Numbered from the stretch's first letter, positions 1 through 5,922 are shown. The stretch: 5,972 nucleotides of DNA from an uncultured bacterium (GCA_949299435.1 CASGAK010000193.1:1-5972); one strand, 5' to 3'. Numbers and translations: made by a program. Notes: a model not told the origin generated them from the sequence alone.

Positions 1-92
1 AAATTGAGCGATATTGAACCGTAGGGTCAAAAAGCGAAACTTTCCGAGCGTGGAGCAAATCCAAGACAAGTCCCGCCTTCGGCAAATGATTG
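1..92. other. G+C-richer non-coding segment, possible dispersed intergenic repeat
   Basis: This stretch lies downstream of the nucleotidyltransferase stop and is cut by the window edge. It has 42 G/C in its first 90 bases, clearly more than the AT-rich genes beside it, with a sharp change at about position 90. It contains two tiny hairpins: TGGA/TCCA around GCAAA at 51-63 and GCC/GGC around TTC at 75-83. The three plus-strand frames all contain stops. The minus-strand frame in phase with the upstream gene's stop stays open to the edge, but I see no start or recognisable protein in it. It could be a genome-wide intergenic repeat, an RNA fragment or the remnant of a gene. No T-tract follows the hairpins on either strand, so it is not an obvious intrinsic terminator. 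Confidence 0.35.
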
Positions 93-100
93 AATTTAAT

Positions 101-886
101 TTACAATAATATTTTTCTTAGATTTTCTACCAATTTTTCTGCTGTATTTAGACGGGTTTCAACCAAACCGACTGCAAAATCATTTACATCTTTTTCAAAA
201 TTTTCAGGCAAAATTTTACAATTTTTCAAAGCATAATCCACTAGTTTCTTTTCCCCAGGATTTAAAATTTTATTCTTTGCAAAAAGCACATCGAAGTAAC
301 TTGCTAAAAAAGCAGAGGTTCTATGATTGACACTTACAAAATCATTTCTTATTACGGCAGATTTTAATTGGTCAAAATATGAAAACATTACATCTTTTAG
401 AAATGAAAAATTCTTTTTTATTATATTCTGAGCCAGCATATCTGGATATGGAGTCTCTGTAAGAGTTTGAATATCTTTGAATTTACCATTCCTATCAAAT
501 AGAATTTGAGATTTATTTACATTATCCACTATACAGGTAGTATAACCTAATGATGCTTTATTATTTATCCAAACATCTTCTATATTTTGGCAAACCCACT
601 CAATTGATCGATACATTATATCAATAGGCTTCGCGGTGTCCTTTAAATAAAAGACATCTCCAGTTTCAAAATAATGATTATCAATTTCAGGATTTTCCGA
701 ATATTTTAGAGCTATATTTCTACGTTTTTCAATATCCGGTTCTTTTGAACAATATATATATATATCGAAATCAGAATTTTTATCGGCATTTGACACCGAA
801 GAAGAACCACCTAAGACAATTGCTTCAACTTCCTCTAATCTTTTATAATCTTCAACCATTAAATTTAGAATTTCTCTACTATCCAT
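101..886 (-). CDS. DUF4037-type nucleotidyltransferase domain protein
   Basis: Predicted cytoplasmic protein of 261 residues in the DNA polymerase beta-like nucleotidyltransferase superfamily, related to aminoglycoside/lincosamide nucleotidyltransferase-like proteins. Residues 23-45 carry the signature GGSSS (26-30) followed by DFD, giving metal-binding aspartates D39 and D41. The third carboxylate is probably D89 in IDIMYR. The segment GYTTC...ILFDRNG (about 113-135) and the C-terminal helical part with AFLASYFD and NPGEKKLVDYA match what I recall of DUF4037 proteins, in which the C-terminal domain follows the catalytic one. Such proteins transfer a nucleoside monophosphate to a small molecule or protein; the substrate cannot be read from the sequence. 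The start is the ATG at 886, preceded by AAAGGTGA with good spacing. The frame extends upstream only to a TTG at 922 that lacks a ribosome binding site. The gene lies 50 bp downstream of the AsmA-like gene with no clear promoter between, so it is probably co-transcribed. An antibiotic-resistance role is possible but unsupported. Confidence 0.88.
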   Translation of the reverse strand: MDSREILNLMVEDYKRLEEVEAIVLGGSSSVSNADKNSDFDIYIYCSKEPDIEKRRNIALKYSENPEIDNHYFETGDVFYLKDTAKPIDIMYRSIEWVCQNIEDVWINNKASLGYTTCIVDNVNKSQILFDRNGKFKDIQTLTETPYPDMLAQNIIKKNFSFLKDVMFSYFDQLKSAVIRNDFVSVNHRTSAFLASYFDVLFAKNKILNPGEKKLVDYALKNCKILPENFEKDVNDFAVGLVETRLNTAEKLVENLRKILL

Positions 887-890
887 TAAC

Positions 891-898
891 TCACCTTT
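891..898 (-). promoter_or_regulatory. Ribosome binding site deciding the nucleotidyltransferase start
   Basis: Read on the minus strand, AAAGGTGA lies seven bases (from AAAGG) before the ATG at 886. This favours that ATG over the in-frame TTG at 922, which has only AT-rich sequence upstream. It also indicates independent ribosome entry on the second cistron of the likely two-gene operon. Confidence 0.8.
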
Positions 899-936
899 CA
901 GAAACTCTCTATTCAATCTCAAGAAATCATTTTAAA

Positions 937-3729
937 TTATTTTATTCTTTTCAAAGAAGATAAGAAATTATTATGCTCAACATCACCGTCTACGGTCGTC
1001 AAAAATACTTGACAATCTTTCTCATCAGCATTAATCTCGGGCAATTGAGAAAGTTCAGCCGAATAATAATTACTGTCATTACGACTGCTTAAAGGCACTC
1101 GATTTGCAAGACTATTCAATGAAAAATTACGCAACGCCCCAGCAAAACCTTTTTTAGCATTACTCATTTTAGTATAAATTCTCAAAGTCGCATCTCTGGT
1201 TTCCAAGTCGAATCTTCCGACAACAAAAGCACTCAACTGGTCTGCTTGAGATTTTATATTGATTTTTTCTACTACATTATCTTTTAGTCTTAACTCACCT
1301 GTTATTTTGTCAAAATTTCCCTCCGGCACATTTACCAAATCCGAAAAAGTAGCAGGGCTAATCATTGCAAGAGGATTTCTAAATAACGATGCAAATTTCA
1401 ATATGTATTCGACTAATCCTATTTTTTGTATAGTTCCATCTTTAACTGCAAATTTAATCAGTCCGTTAAGTTTTAAAGAATCATCTGTATTTAATTCAAT
1501 AAGTCCGCTTGCTTTTCCTGTAATTTCGCGTTTCAATGCAAGCAATGATGTAGCCATTATATCACTGTTAACATCTTTTATTCCAAGTTTTAAAGAATAC
1601 AAATGTTTTTTCAAATCACATTCAATTTTTGTAGATGAAATTCCCTCTGCAATATCAAATCTATTTGAGTTTACACGCAAAATACAATCTTTATCCAAAG
1701 TTAAATTGGCAAGTACATTACCAAAATTTATATCTTTATAAGAGCCTTTTACAACGTGTAAAATACATTTGTTTATTACAAGCAATCCCGGGTTCAAAAT
1801 CGGTGCGGTATCATCATTATCTAATTGTTCATCAGTTTTTGCATCTACTTCTTTTGTGACTGTAAATTCTTCTTTGTTTACCTGTGAAGATGCTGTTTGA
1901 TTATTAAATGAATTTAAAATTCTTTCAATATTTATATCATCAATTTTCAAATTTATATCATTAACGACAATCGGAAATAAAAGTGAATTTTTTATATCCC
2001 CGGAAACTTCATAAGCAGTCCTTCTGTATCTGCCGTTAGCACTTAAAATAATAGAATAATCAGTAGTTTTCAAAGTGGCTTCTTTTATAAACAATCTTTG
2101 GGCTGGGATACGCATTCCTTGGATTTTCATATCACCTTGAATTGTTGGTATTTTACCAGTATTTACATAATGCAGATTTCCTGCAATAGTACCACGTTTA
2201 AATACTTTTCCTTGAACGAAAAGATTTAAAAATTCACTGGGCAAAGGTTTCGGAATTTCAAACCCCATATCCTTTATAATTCCGGCCATTGTGACATTAC
2301 CTTTTACCGTCAAAATCGGTTTTACCTTTGAACCTTTTTGGATATTTTCAGCGATATAATAATCTATTTTTTCTATATTAATATCATCACCCTTAAAATG
2401 CATCACTGCATTCACAGCACGATCATATGAGGTAGGACTGAGGGACATTCCATCAACTAGAATATCTTGCCCTTTTGCAAGTTTAAAAGCTGCAGTCAAA
2501 TCCATTTTATCCCCGACAGCTTCGAATATAATTCTGCTGCCGCCTTTGCCGACCATTTCGAAAGGATATCCAACGACCTTTGAAAGATGATTTACAGCAA
2601 ATTCATTAGTCACAGCAGCATTCGTAGTCACTAAAGTCCTCGCACTTTTAAAATAATCATATATACCGCCATTCATTACTACTGTATTTTCTTTGCTTTT
2701 ACCATAATAACCTTTTACATTTTGCAGTAATATATCTTTATTATTTATTACAGCCTTCCCTTCATTTAAAGTTAATTTGAGGTTATTAAGCGGCAGCAAT
2801 ATACAAGAAAAATTGTTTAAAGTAACAGTACCGTCAATTTTATTTTTTTTAAGCACAAGTTTTGAATTAAAACTGCCTTGCAAATCCTTAAATCCTGCAA
2901 GTAATATACTACCGTTGCTTATAACAAGATTGGACTCTACAATTTTTATGACATCTTTTATATCAAAATTATTAGTAACCGCCTCCAAGTAATAATTTTT
3001 TTTATTATCTGCATAGGCATTAACAACTATTTTTGAGCGGTTGATAAAGAATCTGAAATCTTTTACATTTATCTTATTATCTTGAATGTAAATACAATCT
3101 CTATCTGCAGCAGTCAGGTATATTTTTTTATTATTTTTTTCAAATTCGGTCTGCGATCTAAAGTGGATATAGTTTTTTTCGTCTTGATTATTAACTTCAA
3201 TGTCTTGCCCGCGGAACCTAATAAAAGTATCAGGCTCAGCTTTAAAAGTAAAAAGACAATCTTTTACAAACATTTTGGCACTGAAAATATCAATATTCCA
3301 ATCAAATTCCTGTTCTTTTTTATTTTCTTTATTTTCTGTATTAGCAAGTTCTGAAAGTTTATTTACATCAATAAAGATATAATCCGCACCCAATTCATTG
3401 ATTACGATATGTTTTTTGAAAATTTCCGCAAAATTTAAAAGAACACCGAAATTTTTCAAATTTACTATTTCATCATCGGCTTTTTGCAATGTAATTTGAC
3501 CGACTCTAAATCCTAAAGTCGGATTTAAAGATGTTTCCAACACAGAATCTTTTATAGTTAAATCAAGTCCTGCATATTTTTTAGCAACTTTTGTCACAAA
3601 AGCTCCTGCTTTAGGGCTCGATATAACCTTTGGCAGCACATTCAAATACAACACAAAAGGCAAACTTCCCAATATAACAAGTGTTACGAGTACTATAGAA
3701 AAAACTTTAACCTTTTTACCGACTTTCAT
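937..3729 (-). CDS. AsmA-family inner-membrane-anchored periplasmic protein
   Basis: A 930-residue protein with a short basic N-terminus (MKVGKKVK), one transmembrane helix at about residues 9-31, and a long beta-rich remainder expected in the periplasm. Just after the helix, residues about 68-125 show the N-terminal AsmA pattern: LNPTLGFRVGQITL, a short strand, then a segment ending in KKHIVINELGADYIFID. The C-terminal AsmA-like region is about residues 735-870: GKASGLIEL, GLIKFAVKDGTIQKIG, an amphipathic stretch around residues 770-795, then GELRLKDNVVEKINI and FVVGRFDLETRDATLRIYTKM. A polar, Asp/Asn-rich linker lies near residues 605-640. Family members (AsmA, YhdP, TamB and relatives) form repeating beta-groove bridges implicated in moving phospholipid towards the outer membrane or maintaining it. 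That role is inferred here from family only. This one is longer than E. coli AsmA and shorter than YhdP, and the family is diverse, so no symbol is given. The ATG at 3729 follows AGGGAGAG at suitable spacing. It is the first gene of the leftward unit and is divergent from the WG-repeat gene. Confidence 0.88.
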   Translation of the reverse strand: MKVGKKVKVFSIVLVTLVILGSLPFVLYLNVLPKVISSPKAGAFVTKVAKKYAGLDLTIKDSVLETSLNPTLGFRVGQITLQKADDEIVNLKNFGVLLNFAEIFKKHIVINELGADYIFIDVNKLSELANTENKENKKEQEFDWNIDIFSAKMFVKDCLFTFKAEPDTFIRFRGQDIEVNNQDEKNYIHFRSQTEFEKNNKKIYLTAADRDCIYIQDNKINVKDFRFFINRSKIVVNAYADNKKNYYLEAVTNNFDIKDVIKIVESNLVISNGSILLAGFKDLQGSFNSKLVLKKNKIDGTVTLNNFSCILLPLNNLKLTLNEGKAVINNKDILLQNVKGYYGKSKENTVVMNGGIYDYFKSARTLVTTNAAVTNEFAVNHLSKVVGYPFEMVGKGGSRIIFEAVGDKMDLTAAFKLAKGQDILVDGMSLSPTSYDRAVNAVMHFKGDDINIEKIDYYIAENIQKGSKVKPILTVKGNVTMAGIIKDMGFEIPKPLPSEFLNLFVQGKVFKRGTIAGNLHYVNTGKIPTIQGDMKIQGMRIPAQRLFIKEATLKTTDYSIILSANGRYRRTAYEVSGDIKNSLLFPIVVNDINLKIDDINIERILNSFNNQTASSQVNKEEFTVTKEVDAKTDEQLDNDDTAPILNPGLLVINKCILHVVKGSYKDINFGNVLANLTLDKDCILRVNSNRFDIAEGISSTKIECDLKKHLYSLKLGIKDVNSDIMATSLLALKREITGKASGLIELNTDDSLKLNGLIKFAVKDGTIQKIGLVEYILKFASLFRNPLAMISPATFSDLVNVPEGNFDKITGELRLKDNVVEKINIKSQADQLSAFVVGRFDLETRDATLRIYTKMSNAKKGFAGALRNFSLNSLANRVPLSSRNDSNYYSAELSQLPEINADEKDCQVFLTTVDGDVEHNNFLSSLKRIK

Positions 3730-3732
3730 AAT

Positions 3733-3740
3733 CTCTCCCT
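3733..3740 (-). promoter_or_regulatory. Ribosome binding site of the AsmA-like gene
   Basis: On the minus strand AGGGAGAG occurs just before the ATG at 3729. Taken with the -10 box at 3752-3747, the transcript would start near 3740, giving a leader of only about 11 bases that begins with this Shine-Dalgarno element. Confidence 0.75.
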
Positions 3741-3746
3741 GGCAAA

Positions 3747-3755
3747 ATTATATCA
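3747..3755 (-). promoter_or_regulatory. Extended -10 promoter for the AsmA-like/nucleotidyltransferase unit
   Basis: The minus-strand sequence is TGATATAAT: a perfect TATAAT (3752-3747) with an upstream TG extension. The -35 region (about 3770-3775, TTTAGC on the minus strand) is a poor match, which the TG extension can offset. Predicted transcription start is near 3740. The -35 zone coincides with the -10 box of the opposite promoter, so polymerase probably cannot occupy both at once. Confidence 0.65.
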
Positions 3756-3768
3756 TAAAAAAATTTTA

Positions 3769-3777
3769 TGCTAAAAT
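3769..3777 (+). promoter_or_regulatory. Extended -10 promoter for the WG-repeat gene
   Basis: TGCTAAAAT reads as an extended -10 element (TG, one base, TAAAAT at 3772-3777). No good -35 hexamer lies 17-18 bases upstream. The expected start point, about seven bases after the hexamer, falls on or next to the A of the ATG at 3784, so the transcript may be leaderless. This fits the absence of a Shine-Dalgarno sequence before that ATG. Confidence 0.55.
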
Positions 3778-3783
3778 GTAAGT

Positions 3784-4686
3784 ATGAAAAAATTAGTATT
3801 GTTATTTTTGTTATGTTTATCTATTTCGAGCAGCTCATATGCTATTACAGGGCATGTTGCTCAAAATACGATGGCAAATACTCAAATCTACAGTGAAAAT
3901 AATAAATTTGGTCTAAAAAGCACTGAAGGTGATATTATTGCAGCTGCCGATTTTCAAAAAATAATCCGACTTGGAGAAACATCTTTTATTGTCCAAAAGA
4001 AAAATAAATTCGGAATAATGGACTGTGACGGCAACTTTATTATCAAACCTAAATTCAGACATGCGGAAAGAGTCTTAGGTAAATTTGCAAAACTCGGAAA
4101 CGACCATGACTATGGAATTTATGACGAGCAAGGGGATATAATTGTACAACCCGAATATTCAAAAATAGACTTGCTTTTCGGTGGAATGTTTTTAACATAT
4201 AAAGATTTTAAATACGGTATTGTGGATTTTGAAGGCAAACAATTAATTGATAATAAATGTGATGATATCTATATGCCTAAACCTAATATTATGCGTATTC
4301 AATACAACGGTAAGTGGTATGAAATTGAACAAGTCACAGCTGATACACTTACATTGCCTGAGGATATCCAAAACATTAAAGAAAACCAAAACTTTAAAAT
4401 CACAGAAATTATTACTAATCCGCTTCCTGCGACAGGCTATTCGGTTGTCACAGCAACAGATTATTTTATCAAATTATTTTCATCAATTTCACCGGCCTAT
4501 GAACAAACCATTGATGAGCTAATGCTTTCTAAAGGTGCTGATACAGTAACAATATTTATGAAAGCAAGCTGGATACCTAAATTTCCCGTCACTTACATTA
4601 AAAAGTATTATAACAATGTAAGGACTCCAAATAACGGACCGTTGGCTGATGTAAAACAAAATTTAAAAAACCAAATTAATGAATAG
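3784..4686 (+). CDS. Exported WG-repeat protein
   Basis: A 300-residue protein with a clear signal peptide: MKK, a hydrophobic core at 4-16, and a probable signal peptidase I site after SSYA at residue 20. Residues 39-182 hold five degenerate WG-type repeats spaced exactly 34 residues apart. The core dyads are KFG at 41, KFG at 75, DYG at 109, KYG at 143 and a decayed KWY at 177, and the first four are followed by a D/E-G turn and a polar strand (IIKPKF, IIVQPEY). The usual Trp of WG repeats is Phe or Tyr here. The C-terminal 110 residues do not resemble anything I recognise. WG repeats form beta-rich modules of poorly known function, common in secreted or surface proteins, so the ligand is unknown. 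The start is fixed by the signal peptide, although no ribosome binding site precedes it. It is the first gene of a likely two-gene unit. C11 is not in a valid lipobox, so it is not a lipoprotein. Confidence 0.87.
   Translation: MKKLVLLFLLCLSISSSSYAITGHVAQNTMANTQIYSENNKFGLKSTEGDIIAAADFQKIIRLGETSFIVQKKNKFGIMDCDGNFIIKPKFRHAERVLGKFAKLGNDHDYGIYDEQGDIIVQPEYSKIDLLFGGMFLTYKDFKYGIVDFEGKQLIDNKCDDIYMPKPNIMRIQYNGKWYEIEQVTADTLTLPEDIQNIKENQNFKITEIITNPLPATGYSVVTATDYFIKLFSSISPAYEQTIDELMLSKGADTVTIFMKASWIPKFPVTYIKKYYNNVRTPNNGPLADVKQNLKNQINE
3898..4329 (+). repeat. Five degenerate 34-residue (102-bp) WG repeats
   Basis: The protein repeat phase is constant: the aromatic-Gly dyads fall at residues 42-43, 76-77, 110-111 and 144-145, and an aromatic pair WY sits at 178-179, each 34 residues apart. 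The motif is roughly K-[FY]-G-[IL]-x-D-x-x-G followed by a strand and a [KP]-x-[FY] segment. No long identical DNA runs between units stand out, so the array looks old and diverged rather than recently amplified. The fifth unit is only a partial match. Confidence 0.8.
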
Positions 4687-4701
4687 CTTATAGTAACAAA
4701 A

Positions 4702-4706
4702 AGAGG
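4702..4706 (+). promoter_or_regulatory. Ribosome binding site of the second exported protein
   Basis: AGAGG four bases before the ATG at 4711 is a usable Shine-Dalgarno sequence. The contrast with the first gene of the unit, which lacks one, fits a leaderless first cistron and internal initiation on the second. Confidence 0.65.
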
Positions 4707-4710
4707 ATTT

Positions 4711-5427
4711 ATGAAAAAAACGATATTTACAATTTTGAGTTTAATTTTACTGTCTGGAGTGTCCTATGCATACACCGCTCACCCTAGTGTGCTAAATTCA
4801 ATAAATGATAATCAAATTGTAGATTATAATCCTAATACAAAAATTTGGTCCAGAAACCTCGGACTAAAAGATTATGTTTTTACTAAACATATCTCCGTCG
4901 GCACAGGTAGTTTTTCCGAATACTTTTATAAAGACAAACAATATGATATAAATTCGACCTACGAGTTTTTATATTCTGGAAAATTAATAGCATATAACGC
5001 TCACTTGCTTAAATTTTTTGAATTAAACTTCAATGGCGAAGACTTTGAATCAAAAGAATTAACTAAAGAGCAAGTACAATTTTTATTTCCTGACGTAAGA
5101 ATTATATTGGTATCAGAATTTAAAGATAATGAAATAACCATAGAATCTCCAATCTTTAGGAAAAGAGCCTATATGATACTAAATGATACCGACAGGGATT
5201 TTTATAAATATCAATTTGAATATTATAAAGCAAACGATAATATTTTTAAAGGAATTTTTGAAACCAGTTTCCCTAGAATTCTAATTTATTCTCATTTCAA
5301 AAGCAGAGATGATTTATTCCCAATTTTGAAAATCAATATTAAACCGATAATAAAAGAAACAGTAAAAGAAGATTTTATAGAAGAAGTTAATTATCAGCAA
5401 AAAGAAGAAGCTCCCGAGGCTAACTAA
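4711..5427 (+). CDS. Exported protein of unknown family
   Basis: A 238-residue protein I do not recognise. It begins with a strong signal peptide (MKKTIFTILSLILLSGVSYA) with probable cleavage after A20. The mature protein, about 218 residues, is rich in aromatic residues and strand-forming segments (for example residues 63-73, 84-96 and 165-173) and has no internal membrane helix. After the signal peptide there is no cysteine at all, so no disulfides are expected. The last 25 residues are strongly charged and mostly acidic (KETVKEDFIEE..., then KEEAPEAN), probably a disordered tail. It lies 24 bp after the WG-repeat gene on the same strand with no promoter evident, so the two are probably one operon. 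Its N-terminus also resembles that of its neighbour around the cleavage site (SYA-x-T-x-H in both). Location is predicted periplasmic or secreted. Function cannot be inferred from the sequence. Its stop codon overlaps that of the convergent gene. Confidence 0.82.
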   Translation: MKKTIFTILSLILLSGVSYAYTAHPSVLNSINDNQIVDYNPNTKIWSRNLGLKDYVFTKHISVGTGSFSEYFYKDKQYDINSTYEFLYSGKLIAYNAHLLKFFELNFNGEDFESKELTKEQVQFLFPDVRIILVSEFKDNEITIESPIFRKRAYMILNDTDRDFYKYQFEYYKANDNIFKGIFETSFPRILIYSHFKSRDDLFPILKINIKPIIKETVKEDFIEEVNYQQKEEAPEAN

Positions 5428-5870
5428 TCCAATAAATTTTCACTGATAATTTTTGCAGCATATCCGACAAAATCTTCACAAGGACGCTCTTGATAATATT
5501 GAGCTGTTCTTTTAGAAGGAATTGGAGAATCAGCCCCTTCTGGTAAGTTCAAAAGCTCACGACAGATAATTGTACCATGCTTTTGTCTAAATTTATCTGC
5601 CAAATCCTGTATGAGTTTATAATGCTTTGCTTTCAGCTCATCATCATCGCATGATGTATAACCTTTTTTCAAACCTGCAATCAAAAACATTGCCGTCACT
5701 GCACCGCAGACCTCCCTTAGACGTCCCATGCCTCCACCAAAAGATGATGATAGTTTTAATGCAGTATCAAAATCTATTTCCAATTCTTCTGAAAATGCAC
5801 AAAACGTTGATTGTGCACAATTATAACCTTTTTTAAAAAGTTCCCTAGCTTGCTTTTCTTTCTCATTCAT
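5424..5870 (-). CDS. C_GCAxxG_C_C family protein
   Basis: A 148-residue predicted cytoplasmic protein with the landmarks of the C_GCAxxG_C_C family (TIGR01909/PF09719, recalled rather than searched). These are GYNCAQS with C18, the glycine-rich FGGGMGR at 44-50, CGAVTAM with C55, C103 in IICRELL, and C131 in CEDFVGYAA. Two further cysteines (C24, C74) lie between. The spaced conserved cysteines suggest metal or cofactor binding or redox chemistry. Family members often occur near redox or transport genes, but no substrate or reaction is established that I can cite. The second glycine I expect in the central motif is alanine here (CGAVTA). The length is typical for the family and the protein looks intact. 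The ATG at 5870 is the only start before the first conserved cysteine, but no Shine-Dalgarno sequence precedes it. The gene converges on the exported-protein gene with a 4-bp overlap at the stops, and appears to be transcribed alone, since a terminator lies just upstream. Confidence 0.9.
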   Translation of the reverse strand: MNEKEKQARELFKKGYNCAQSTFCAFSEELEIDFDTALKLSSSFGGGMGRLREVCGAVTAMFLIAGLKKGYTSCDDDELKAKHYKLIQDLADKFRQKHGTIICRELLNLPEGADSPIPSKRTAQYYQERPCEDFVGYAAKIISENLLD

Positions 5871-5876
5871 AGTTAT

Positions 5877-5882
5877 ATATTA
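5877..5882 (-). promoter_or_regulatory. Possible -10 box of the C_GCAxxG_C_C gene
   Basis: On the minus strand TAATAT ends seven bases before the A of the ATG, with a TG immediately upstream. Transcription would start at or beside the start codon, giving a leaderless message, which would explain the missing ribosome binding site. No convincing -35 box is visible; its position would fall in the T-tract of the upstream terminator. In such AT-rich sequence a TAATAT by chance is likely, so confidence is limited. Confidence 0.4.
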
Positions 5883-5898
5883 CATCAAAAAGATTAAT

Positions 5899-5922
5899 AA
5901 AAAGAGCCCTGAAACAGAGCTC
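5899..5922 (-). terminator. Intrinsic terminator of a gene beyond the right edge
   Basis: Read on the minus strand, GAGCTCTG (5922-5915), loop TTT, CAGGGCTC (5911-5904) makes an 8-bp stem with a single G-U wobble, followed directly by TTTTT (5903-5899) and then ATT. That is a textbook rho-independent terminator for leftward transcription. Rightward, the stem is followed by GTTGG with no T-tract, so it works in one direction only. It implies a minus-strand gene ending at or beyond the right edge. The 50 bases to its right show no clear gene end. Confidence 0.8.

Noticed and set aside
1..100. tRNA, rRNA or CRISPR repeat in the G+C-richer left segment
   Set aside because: There is no cloverleaf, no recognisable rRNA signature and no spaced direct repeats; the hairpins have only 3-4 bp stems.
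887..922. Upstream TTG start extending the nucleotidyltransferase by 12 residues
   Set aside because: No Shine-Dalgarno sequence precedes the TTG, while the ATG at 886 has AAAGGTGA at good spacing. The extra residues lie before the fold and translate the ribosome binding site itself.
1259..1741. Plus-strand 160-residue open frame antisense to the AsmA-like gene, plus shorter ones at 745-963, 1635-1859, 2777-2992, 3082-3354 and 3200-3382
   Set aside because: All lie opposite well-supported minus-strand genes with recognisable domains. Their translations show no family motif and have the low-complexity Ser/Phe/Leu/Ile-rich look of AT-rich antisense frames.
3784..3840. Lipoprotein signal around C11 of the WG-repeat protein
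   Set aside because: The residues before the cysteine are F-L-L, which is not a lipobox (small residue needed at -1), and a better signal peptidase I site lies at residue 20.
4247..4522. Alternative-frame open frame inside the WG-repeat gene, and a plus-strand one at 5627-5836 opposite the C_GCAxxG_C_C gene
   Set aside because: They overlap genes with clear signal peptides or conserved motifs, have no ribosome binding site I can see, and resemble no protein.
5410..5460. Intrinsic terminator at the convergent gene ends
   Set aside because: The best pairings are a 4-bp stem at 5410-5422 and an A/T-only 5-bp stem near 5435-5455. Both are too weak to call despite nearby T-rich runs.
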